DNA of 64,000 nucleotides, from NCBI GenBank assembly GCA_016987375.1, contig PJRA01000509.1, positions 363,313 through 427,312 of the forward strand, given 5' to 3'. Both the position numbers and the translations under genes were made by a program. Of the stretch, positions 1 to 11,171 are shown in pieces. Numbering within the stretch: the stretch's first letter is position 1; each line of letters begins with the position of its first letter. The DNA is from Brachionus koreanus. Taxonomy: Eukaryota > Rotifera > Eurotatoria > Ploima > Brachionidae. Below the pieces are notes generated by a model that saw only the letters and a list, made by a program, of their open reading frames with translations, was not told the DNA's origin and did not search any database.

Positions 1-1821
1 TAATAATCTAATTATTTTAAAGTTTTAATTAACATATTAAATAAAATTTTTTATAAATTTTGTCTTCTCAAAAATTTCTACTTATTTCTGATTTTATTGA
101 TATTTATATTTTTAGATTATATAATATTACCTTTGAGTTGTCAAACTAATAATTTTTATATTAACTAGATTTATCTAAAAATTTTGTAGTAACCATATCA
201 TCCTGTTAATACGTATAGCTTATTATCATCCTAATGATGACATACAATGTTTTTAAAAACTTGAGTATCAACAGAATGAAAAGGATCATGAATAAACAGG
301 TAGTAGTTAAGAACCAAGCATGCTTTTCGTGAAAATTAATTTCTTAAAATTGTATTGTTTTCTATAAAATTGTGAAAAATTGATTTTTATTTTTTAAATT
401 AAACAAGGAGTGGGGACTTCGTCCCCCTGTTTAAATACTAATAAAACTTTTCAGCAAATCCATTTTTCATCCCAGCATACATAACTTTTTAGCATATTTT
501 CTTCTGAAAAACATACCCCCAGTTTTAAAAAACCAAAAAATTATTTAGCATACTCAATTTTAAATTAAAAAATATATTTGATAAAAATTTTTAATTTTTT
601 TACATAATATTAGAATTAAATCTTTGTCAAATTAAGAATTTTTTCAAAAAATATATTTAGTTTAATTTCAATTTTTTATTAATGCACTTTCTACTTTTAT
701 TTGACCATCACGTTTGGGTTTTTTCACGAACTCATTAGAATCTTAAGTATCTTAAAGCCAACAGATGACCACAAATTTTAAATTTAAAAAAGTATTTACA
801 ATCGCAATAATGAGCTTTAAGATCAATTTTGAATTAATACTCATTTACTAATATTACATTAATTCATATTTAGAGTGTTTGTTGGCGAATTGTTTGCATT
901 TGCTTTATTTTAGTTGAGGTATCTTCTAGGTCTTCATCCACATCGTTTTTATCTTCGAAGATAAAAAGGAACGATGATGATCATCATCATATTTTTTCTA
1001 TTTTTTTGCGTTTTTGATATGTTCGGTTTGTCTTATAAACGATATTTTTTTTCTAATTTTTATTCTTTCCATTTTTTTTAAATTTATAAAATTTTTTTCA
1101 ATTCTATTTTAATTTTAAGTGTGCTAAAATGTTATTAGTATGTTATTAAGGTTTTTTGCTTAAAATGCGAGTATAATGTGATGAAAAATTGGTATAATGA
1201 AAAGTTTTGTCTTTATGTTAAATAGTTTTATCAGTATGTTAAGACAACAAATCCAACTGAAAATAAGGATTTTTATTGATCAAATAGATATAATGGTATT
1301 AAAAAATTGCAAAAAGCTTGAATGAAAGACTTATCTTATCAATATGAAATAAATAAAAACAAGTCAGATAATTTAAAAAAAGCACCTGAACAAAATGGAT
1401 GAACAAAAATGTAAGTTTTGTGATCATAGACCAACAGGTCTCTCTCAAACACGTTCAAATAAAAACTTTCAAGTCATTTTATGTGTAAAAGTATACGGTT
1501 AATTATAACTCTATTAAACATCAAGTTATTTACACTGTAGAAAAACAGAAATAAAATTCAATCTGTTATTCTATTTTCTCTTCTAAATTATACATTAAAT
1601 TTCTTTCTTTCTAAAGTGAAGTTTGACAAAAACCATATTGATTTGGCAATAACCCATTTCCTCATTTATCAATAAAGTATTTGTTGAAGGCCAAATTTTT
1701 ATCAAAAATTTTTGTTTAAAAATTAAGTTTTAATTAAAAAATTTTATTAAAGGAAAAATTACAAAATTTATAAATTTACTTAATAAATAGAAATAAATAA
1801 ATATATAAAAATATATATATA
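1..1821. other. Non-coding AT-rich flank downstream of NPC1
   Basis: No convincing gene. An AATAAA signal on the minus strand at 1743-1748 lies 74 nt past the NPC1 stop and is its likely polyadenylation signal. A short minus-strand open stretch at about 870-965 reads as an acidic coding-like peptide ending in a stop at 870-872 and could be the last exon of an unseen gene; see findings. The rest is low-complexity A/T. Confidence 0.5.
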
Positions 1822-4800
1822 TTAATACTCATCTTGATTTGAAAATGTTTGATAATTTCCTCTATCTCGATTAAAATTTTTTTTACCATTTACCGACGAA
1901 CCTTAGTAATTAGATTAAGAATTCATGTAATTTTAAATTTTAAAAATAATTATTACCTATATAACTTAGTAAAACTGGTAAAAATATCAAACCGTGCGAT
2001 GCACCAATTATCACAACACCTAAATACATTCTGAAATAGAATACTTGAAATAACTGTGAGTGAGAAAATGCCAATATGATAATTCCAAGAATTTTTGTCA
2101 GAGTGATCCCGCTAAAGACCTTTAAAAAAGAAAAATTTTAATTTTTTCTTTAATCCATTATTCAATCGTAATTACAGAGCTTCCCATATGTGCTATAGCA
2201 TATTTAGCTCTATCTACTTTTGAGCCACTGTTATTTATAGAAAACTCTCGGGCTATATGCGCACAAAACTCTACAGATATTCCAACAGTCTTTAATTTTT
2301 TTTAGATGAATAAAATTTTTCTTTTAAATTATAGAATATTACCATAACCAAATTAACAAGAGAAACAGCGTTTAGTTCAATGTTGAATAAATACATTGCT
2401 CCAAACATATTAACAATTATCATCGTAATAGTCAAACAAATTAAAAATGAAGTATAAAATTCGATACCAAGCAAAATGCCACACACCAAAAAAATGGCCA
2501 AAATGGAAATTGTCAAATGAATAGCTGTATCTCGCCAGATAGTCAAATACTGTTCATAAAATACATATGGATAGCTGTATGCAATAACTTCCATGCTGTT
2601 GTTTGGATTGGCGCTTTTAAACATTTGACTAATATTCATTGAAATCATATTTGCATGTCTTAATGACTCAATAAAATCTTTTGATGTTAGACCTACTGAA
2701 TGATAGGCCATGAAAAAACTTGAGCCAATATCATAGCTTTGATTTTTTGATATTATTTCTATTGCTTCTCCGTATGCGGCATGACCTCCTTTAGCACATT
2801 TAATGCCCGGATTATCATGAATGAAAAATTGGAAGTATTTGTAAAAATCTTCTCTAGTAGGTCTGGTAGTTCCTTGTTGATAATTCACTTTACAAGACAC
2901 ACAACTCTTGTCTTCAATGCTAGACGGGCAGAATTTACTTGTATCATTTGAATAAACCCTACAACAATCCCCTGAAGACAACCAGTCAAAATAATCGTCA
3001 AGCCAAGAGTTAGCCGGTATTGATATATACGAATAGTTAGACTGAAGTGAAGCCTGATTTATTTGATTTAACATAGAATCAATATTGCAGCCAGATGTGG
3101 AACAAATTAAATTTTGAGTTTTTACTGAAGAATAGTCGTCAACATTTTTAAGAACAAAATAAACTGGTACACCAACTGAAAGATATTTTTCAAGAGCTTC
3201 AAAATAGTCCAAAACATAGGAATCTTTTGGCATTGATAACTTTTGATCAAGACCTGTTTGAACTCGGCCCAATAGTGAAATGCTAGTGAAAAATATTCCA
3301 AAAAATAAAACTATTACCAATGAACGAGTGTGTTTTTTCATTAAAAAAGGCGAATAGCTATTTTTAAAAAAATTGAATAAAATACCAGACTTGTTTTCTT
3401 GTTCATTTGAAGATTCTTCATTAATTTGTGATGTTTTTTTAAAGCACCAGAACAAATCATATCTTTTTGATAGTTCTCTCTTGCAATCCAAAGTCATAAA
3501 TGAGACAAAAACAGTTATCTGGAGCAAAAAGTCTATGAGAACGGCCAAACTGGCATATAATGAAAATATTTTGACTGCCGGCATTGGTGTCAAAGCGCCT
3601 AAAAAGAAAGCCAGAGACTCGGCCGTGCTTGTTAGCAGCATACTCGGGCCGACTTTGCCTACTAGTCTTGAAATCTGTTCTTCCAAAGTCTCGTGATCAA
3701 GACGCTTATCTCGCTGATAGGCTTGCACCAGTATGAATATGTTATCAACTCCTACAGCAAGAACCAGAAAAGGTATTACTTCAAATATAATTAGAGTTGC
3801 TTTAACATGAAAATAGGAAAAAAGACCAATAGATGAGGCGACTGATAGCATTACAATTATAACTCCAGCCATTCCAAGTGAAAATTTCATATCGACTAAA
3901 AATTGTTGAACAAAATTTATGAACCAGGAAAAAAAATTTTCATTTGAATTTTTTTTGATCAATTTATATTTTCCCAAAGTTAAAGTAATGTACAAAAACA
4001 TGGCCATATAACTAATAAATATTGTTGATATATCAGACTTGGACTCTCTGTCCAATTCATCTTGAATTGAACGTTCAGTAGTAAATGAAATAGTCATATT
4101 ATCGTTGGTATAATTTTTTAGAAATTCGATTACTTTTTTTTCCCACGCCATTGCTGGCAAATTTTCTGTTTGATTTTTGTGATTGTTAATAATAAATGTA
4201 AGAATTAAAGCTGAAGCGTTTCCGTATTCTTGATCATTTTTGTACTTTGGATAGCCGCCCAAAGCGACAAAAGGAGAAACAATTCCACCATAAGTTCCCA
4301 AACAACTCAAACCAAGAGTGTCATTTACACTAGTTGGCGATTTAGTGCATGTTTCAAAATGAGTTATATAATCAGCATTTGTAATTTGAAAATCAGGATC
4401 AACAGAAATTTTATCTAGTAATTTAGGATCATTTTGCCAATAATTCAAAATAGACTGAATGGTGCAATTTGAATTGTCCGGTTTCAAAGGAGCAAAGCAT
4501 ATATCGTCCAATTTTACAGTTTTGTTTAAATTGTGTCCTTTATCATCAACCAGTTCTCCTTCAAGAGAGCTTATTTTATTTTGAAGCTCCAAAACTTGAT
4601 GCAAAAACTCCAATCTAAATGCACTGCTGTATTCAACTGGTCCAAAGTCATCGAAAATTTCATGGATCCAGGGTGTTTGATTTGTTGGTCGAATGATAAC
4701 TTGAGTTGTGCGATAAAAAGGTCTAAAGTGGCTATCATAATAATCTTTGTTTATTCGTGTGTCACTGTTTTCTGGAGACCAAAGCTGAACTGGATCGGTC

Positions 4801-6009
4801 AATACACTGAAATAGATGAAGCCCCCCGAGCACAACAAACACAACATTAATCCTGCTAAAATGACTTTGATTGGATTTGAGGCGCACACGAGTCCTAACT
4901 TTTTGAAAATTTTTTCTATAAAGTTTTCAGAATTAAGTCCATTTATTTGTATATTTTGTATTTCATTATCTGAAATATCCTTAAAGAAAGGCTGTGACTC
5001 ATCTTGATCTATGTAAAGATCACCACTCTTATTAATATGCTTGTTTTCATTCTTACCTTGATCGAAAACCATAATTACTAATAAAAAAGTTGTTGTAAAT
5101 AGAATGAAGAGTGTTATGGCCAATGCATCGCCACATGTAAGACTAAGAATTTTGCATGGTATTTCTACTGGTGGAGGCACAGGAACTGGACATGAATCTT
5201 CACAATCAGAACAACCACAAGCTGAAGAGTTAAAATTTTCAGTTGTCACTGATTTTGAGCATTCGTACATGGTCGTGTTTTTGGGCTTAATGTGAAGAGT
5301 TGAATTAAAATCATATTCATTATCAGTAATGTTCATATTGAATATAAACGGTGTTTGAGAATTGTGTCCAAGATAATTTACAAATTTTTCCGGCGAGCAG
5401 TCCTCAGCCGATGTTCCACAAAGTAAATCCATAACTTTTTGATTACTGGCAGCATATTGAACATCTCTTTTAAGAAAGAAAAAGTGAATAGTTGAAATAA
5501 ATTTCAACATGAAATTACTTGCAAGACTTATAAAGAGCGTTAACTGAATAATTAGTAATATGATAGGTAAGCTCTACAACCTCTATTTTTGTTTCATTTT
5601 CACTTGGATGATACTCTTGTTCCTTGGTGATCAGCATAAATTCACTTTGAATAGTACTGCATGTAAAATCACATAAAAAAGCCTTGAAATTTTTAAAACA
5701 AGAAGGACATCGAGATAATAATTGTCTAGGAACTGACAAATTATCAAAAAATGTGATTAATTGGTCGTAATCGCAACAAGTTTTTATGTCTTCATTTTCC
5801 TTATACATATGAGGACAAAGCTCTTTGAAGATTTTGATGAAAGTCTGATTTGTTTGAACCTTTGCTTGGCCCGAGTATTTGCAATTATACTTGCCATCAA
5901 CACCGTGGTCGGAAGGGCCACACTGTCCATACCAAATACAATTAGCTCTAACACTATTGAAATTCAAAACAACTATTAGAAAAAATAAACTTATCAAATA
6001 TAATTTCAT
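1822..6009 (-). CDS. NPC1: NPC1-type intracellular cholesterol transporter, 5 exons
   Basis: Joined exons on the minus strand are 6009-5519, 5466-2343, 2289-2176, 2119-1957 and 1901-1822, giving about 1323 residues, close to the roughly 1280 of vertebrate NPC1. All joins keep frame and restore family sequence, for example [13 protein letters not shown] and SYIG/SSVNGK. A signal peptide (residues 1-22) precedes the Cys-rich sterol-binding N-terminal domain ([16 protein letters not shown]). A first inner membrane segment lies near 279-298, and the sterol-sensing domain near 640-810 contains [19 protein letters not shown]. The Cys-rich luminal loop has CCRV and [12 protein letters not shown]1 exports LDL-derived cholesterol from late endosomes and lysosomes after hand-over from NPC2. 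Start at 6009 because the signal peptide follows directly. Odd: the tail ends NQDEY and lacks the dileucine LLNF lysosomal signal of vertebrate NPC1. NPC1L1 is an alternative family name, but overall similarity favours NPC1. Confidence 0.95.
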
Positions 6010-7556
6010 TATGTCCTTTTTTGAAAATATAATTAGACTTTGATGTTAAATATTAAATTGAAATTAAAATCATCCGATTTTTTTTATAATTATTTTAAGA
6101 AAATTTTCTAAAAGCTTTGCATGTGATTAACTCATTAAACAATGATTTATAGATTGTCTTATTGTTAGCAGATATTCGTAATTACTATTTTTAACTTTTT
6201 TTCTGGAAATTTATTCTAAAATTAACCGTTTTTGGCTTACCAAATATCAATAAATCAAATCCTTTTTAAAATTAGCAAAGATTTAAAGAAAATTTTTATT
6301 AAAAAAATTTATAATAAATTAAAGTAACATCGATTGTAATAAATTGGAGCTTGCCAAAAATATCTTCCGAAATCACAAAATCATTTCTTTATCTATTTTA
6401 ATTGATTTTTAAAAAAAATTAATATTATAATAAAATTATGAAATTTTAATTAATAATTCATATTTTTAGGGGTTTATCTGAAATATAAATAGATAGTTTG
6501 CAAATTATTTTAACTTAATTCACATTCTTATCTTTTTTTTACCTTCATCTAAATTTTGTGGTGCGTTTAAATATTTTTTACTTTTTAATTCAAAGACAAA
6601 ATCAGACAATTATTTTTTTGATTAATAAGCTGTTAAAAAAAAATAGTTAAAAAATCAATAAAGGTAAAAATAACACGCGGTATGGAAATCAATCTTTCTC
6701 AGTAGTCTCAATATCAGACCATTTATCTAGACCAATTTAATTTCTATTACTGTAACTATTAAGTTATAAGAATGTTTTTTTTTTGTTTAGACCGGTATCA
6801 AAATCTGAGAATTATTAATTTCTAGAAATAGGATTTTTCTAAAAAATACATCTAGTTTAAGATTAGTGTAGGGTACCGTCAGTTACGACCACGCCATATA
6901 ATATTTTCTAGCTGCCATTGTGTTTGCTCCGCAGTTCCTCCTGATGTAACTTATACATAATAGAGTCCGATGTATCATTTACAAAAATTTCAAATTTATT
7001 GTTTATTTATTTTATTAAATAAATATAGATTGGGTTTATGCCCTGTCAGTTAAGAATGAAGTTTGAAAATTAGTTTAAATTTTTTAAGAATTAAAAAAAT
7101 AGTCATTTTTAAAAGCTACTTTATAAAATTTAATTTCTATCGAAAAATATTTAAATTTCAATTAATAAAAAAACGGTCTAAAAAATTCCCAGAGTTTTCT
7201 AAGGTAAACATCGCCAAAACTTCATGCTTAACGAACTAAGAAAAATTATTTAACTAAATTTAAAAAAATATATATAAAATAATCCACAGTCATTGTAATG
7301 TAAACAACGGGATATATAATCTATTTAGTCGTTTATATTTATTTAGTAAACTAAACTTAACAAATAACAAATAGTACAAAAGTCAAAAATGCAATATTTG
7401 CAGCTCTTCTCTTTTCAGCCATCTATTTTTCATGTAAAATATAATTTAGAGGGAATAGTTCCTCTTGTCAGCTCCGAACGGTGTAATGTCTTTTTTTAGC
7501 TAGCCTGTTAGGAATATTTTTGTAATTTATGAGTGCAGCTAATTAAAAACTGTTCT
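6010..7556. other. Intergenic AT-rich region
   Basis: No gene seen. A single copy of the terminal motif GGGTACCGTCAG at about 6870-6882, followed by a GACCACG block, matches the ends of the inverted-repeat elements at 13.5 and 17.7 kb and is probably a broken copy. The rest is A/T-rich without long open frames. Confidence 0.5.
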
Positions 7557-8520
7557 GAATTTTTGTTGTTATTCATTAGGTCTTTCAGAGAGGTAATCGT
7601 GGATTGATATTAATTCATGTTGAGCTCTCGTTTTCATAAATTTAATGAAAAATTGGTTTGATCTATCTTCTATTTTATTAGTTTTAAGTACTCAATGGAT
7701 AGCATCAATGCTTGTTGTAAGAGGAAAAAATTTTATAATTCTCAGAATCCGGTTTTGCATTTTTATTAGTTTAATCTTTATTTTTTCTGTTCCCGAATTT
7801 AAAATTCTGGAACAATAGTCAAAAAACGAGCGGATTAGAGTTTTATAGAAGGTTTAATTGATTCTTAGAGTTTTTTTATTTATTTTCAAACCCCAGTTTT
7901 TGCAAAACTCCAGGATTTTCTTTATTGCATCTTGAAGGAGACGCTCAATTTCTTTTTTAAGAGGTTCTTGTAATCCATAAGCAAATATCATCTGCAAACA
8001 GTGCATTTTTACTTCATTTGGCAGACTGTTGGCATCATCATCTGAATATCACTAAAGAAAAGAATAAACAGAGTCGGAGAGAAACAACTACCTAGGGACC
8101 CCACTAGTTATTGACTTGTTTGATTGTGGCAAACTTGGAATGATCGGTTATTTAGAAAGTTTCTGATCCGGTTTAACAACAAGTTGTGGATATTTATATT
8201 TTTTAATATTTTAATTTGGCTATCATGCCACGATGGGATGTCTCATCAAAGACCTTCTCAAGGTCGAAAAAAATAGCTCCGGTTAATTCATTTGGATTGA
8301 AGCCATCAATGATTGATTGATTAATTCTAAGAATGTGGTCTCGGGTACTTTTGTTTCTCTTGAATCCAGATTGAATTGGCGGAAGAATCTTTTCACTTTC
8401 TGTCCAAATTTGTATTTTAGTATTGATTATTTTTTCGAGCCATTTCACCATGCAGTTTAAAAGAGAAATCGATCTGTATGATTTTAAATTGTCAGGTGGC
8501 TTATTATTTTTCAGTACCAT
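7557..8520 (-). pseudogene. Decayed non-LTR (LINE) reverse transcriptase
   Basis: Read on the minus strand. 8520-8203 is an open RT segment with the finger/palm motifs SYRSISLLN, QSGFKRNKSTRDH and the first catalytic block FFDLEKVFDE (canonical FLD..KAFD). It continues out of frame through a frameshifted GVP...FSPTLFILFFSDI block near 8040-8110, then an RT C-terminal region with GLKIN and RSFFDYCSRILN (about 7800-7960) and a tail to about 7560. Several stops and frameshifts, a deletion in the C-terminal thumb region and no endonuclease part mark it as a dead 5'-truncated copy. The motif order is that of Jockey/CR1-like LINEs; the exact clade cannot be fixed by eye. Confidence 0.8.
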
Positions 8521-8911
8521 GAATATTTTTTTTCACTCATGATTTTAATAGATTTTTAACGCAAGAAATAATATAAGGACTTCGAATTATTAAACTAACT
8601 TCATCTATATTTAATTTAATAGGACAAGAAAATAAATTTAAAAAGTGTAGATATTTTATTATTTGTATGAATTTTTAATAAAGTGTTTTATAATAAAACT
8701 GGTAGATTTTTTTGTGCGATTTTTATGTTCTCAGATCGAAAACATTAGAAAAGAAAATTTTTTTTTGATGGACCAATATAGCTTACGTGCTTAACTAGAA
8801 AAAAAATAGCCTTAATTAGTTTTAATATCCGACTAAGTTAGTCCCACATGACACACTATTAAATTACATGATTATAAAAGACAAAAATGACATTTAAAAA
8901 TTGTCAGAGAA

Positions 8912-10433
8912 ATGAAGTCAAAAATAACCGAAATAAATTTTCGTAAGAAAATTTATAAATGGTGCGAAAAAACCACATTTCATGCTGTGCCAAACATAGC
9001 CACAAATGAACATTTGATACTAAAATTTATGTGGTCAATTTGTCTATTGGCATCTCTAGGCTATTGTTGTCGCATTTTAACATCTAGCATAATAGAATTC
9101 TATGAGTATAATGTTCTTACAACATATGAGATTGTACAAGAGTCTTCTAGCCCTTTTCCAGCAATAACTATTTGCAATCTAAACGAATATGATTTGAGCA
9201 AAAATCAGGAATTACTTAAATTGTCAAATTACTTGTTAGAAAATGCTGATCTATCATTGCATCCACGTGATTCACTGGAAAAAGTTCAAAAGGAATTTTT
9301 GAAATTAACAAACATAACTGTTTTAGAAGAGACAAGATTCGTTTTAGATGAAATGCTTCTTAGTTGCCATTATAACGAAATTTCATGTTCAGTATCAGAT
9401 TTTACCATGATTAAAAATGAGCTTTATGGAAATTGCTTTTCATTCAACATGGTTAAAAACAACTCAATAAGAACAACTTCTAAATACGGCCCAAAATATG
9501 GTCTTCAATTAGAACTGTACATTGGAAATCCGGACAGTAGTTCACCAATGAGTCTCACTAGTGGAGCTATCTTGTTTATCAACAATCAGACAAGTCCGGT
9601 TCGCATTACTGATCCGGGAATAGAGCTGTCTCCCGGGACACAAACAAATATAGCAATTAACAGAATGTTCATTTATAAGCTCTCAGAGCCTTACAGTAAT
9701 TGCATTGTGAATAATGCTGAGTCAAATGTGAACACGAGGGGAAATTTTGTGCGCACAACCTTTGAAATGAATCAAAATTACAGTCAAAGTTTTTGCATAG
9801 AACTTTGCTACGAAAGTTATTTACTAAACGAGTGCAATTGTTCAGATAGTGACATATCAGACTTAACTAGTAATTACTCATATCCGTGTCATGCAGACAA
9901 ACAAAGCTTGCTGTGTTTTTATGATATGAAAAATAAGTTTTTTGACTGGAATTTTAATGAAAATTGCAAAACAATGTGTCCTATTGAATGCGAAAGAGTT
10001 TCTTACAAAGTAGCCTCGTTGTCCATGGCAGACTTTCCGTCATTATTTTACGAAAAAATTCTGCTTAACAACTCGTTAATTCAGGAAAAATTTAAAATAA
10101 ATTTTGAGAATTTAAATTTAGACTATGAGCAAGAATCGACAGGCTACTATGAAGATTTTAAGAAAAGTCTTCTATCAGTGAATATTTACTATGACACGGA
10201 CACTTATGAAAAAGTAACTGAAACACCAGAAACAAGTTTTGGTACACTGCTGGCTAATTTAGGAGGACAATTTGGACTTTTTTTAGGTGAATTTTTTTTT
10301 TGTTGGGTAATAAAATAAAATTTTAAATTATGTAATAATTTTAGGCATATCTCTACTTAGCTTCTTAGAACTAATCGAATTGCTTGCTTGGTTGATAATT
10401 TATTTATTTCAAAAAATAACAACATTAATTTGA
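8912..10433 (+). CDS. DEG/ENaC-family sodium channel, 2 exons
   Basis: Exons 8912-10286 and 10345-10433 (58-nt intron) give about 487 residues. Domain order is typical: a short cytosolic N-terminus with the gating block TTFHAVPNI (residues 21-29), TM1 near 36-62, the post-TM1 motif FPAITICN (82-89), a large Cys-rich extracellular domain (FCIELCYESY, NECNCSD, CPIECERVSY), then TM2. The splice completes the ENaC signature GLFLG/ISLLSFLELIEL, whose GIS triplet is the G-x-S selectivity filter. The family forms trimeric amiloride-sensitive Na+ channels gated by mechanical force, acid or neuropeptides; peptide-gated FaNaC-like channels are common in small protostomes, but the ligand cannot be deduced. 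Odd: the usually invariant HG gating dipeptide is HA, and the chain is short for the family. The start is the first ATG in frame. The cytosolic C-terminus is only a few residues. Confidence 0.92.
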
Positions 10434-11171
10434 TACTTTTTAATTAAATTGTTTAATTAAAATTTTCTAAATAAAAAATCAAATATTAATCTTTTAATCG
10501 TATTAATAGCTGAATTCTTCTTTTCAAAATCTAAAATTAAAAAAGAATATAAATGTTTATTCTTTTAAACAAAATTCTCTTTTTTTTAATTTATGATTTA
10601 ATTGAAATCTAAATTATTGCTAGACGACTTGGCTGAATATCCCAAGTAAAAACAAAAAATGCCAAAATATTTTTCTTTTGAGATTAAAGCAAGCGAATAA
10701 AATCATTTTGTCAAGCATTTATGACCGTAAATTTGATGCAACTAAAACATTCCAAGACTAAATGCAACTGAATTAAAACAAGCTATTTGAAATATATATC
10801 CGTATTATTCACAGTCTAATTAATTATTTAATTAATAATCATTAAATACTCCTAATTCTTAAATCAAGAAATTAATTAAAATCTTCCATTGATACGTCTT
10901 AGCGAAATCTTTTGAATATTTGCATGCTATTTAACTGGAATCCGATTTTTCGAATACGAATCCTATTTCCTTTCGTCTCTTTTGTTACACTTAGTCGGTC
11001 ACATGCTGAGTTTTCTATTTAGTAGAATTTTAATTAAAACTTACTAATCTACCTGCTGATTGAAATGCACTAAAATTTTTAAACAAATAACTGATCTTTT
11101 AATTTTCTATATAGATTCTAAAAAAATTTAGGTTTGTTTTTTTTTTATGGGATCAGTTTGTCAATAGTCAA
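10434..11171. other. Intergenic region and Pax6 upstream sequence
   Basis: A/T-rich sequence between the channel gene and the first Pax6 exon. No open frame or repeat recognised. It should contain the promoter or 5' UTR of Pax6, but no element can be named. Confidence 0.4.

Noticed and set aside
3373..5295. Plus-strand frames within the NPC1 region
   Set aside because: Antisense shadows of the conserved NPC1 coding exon.
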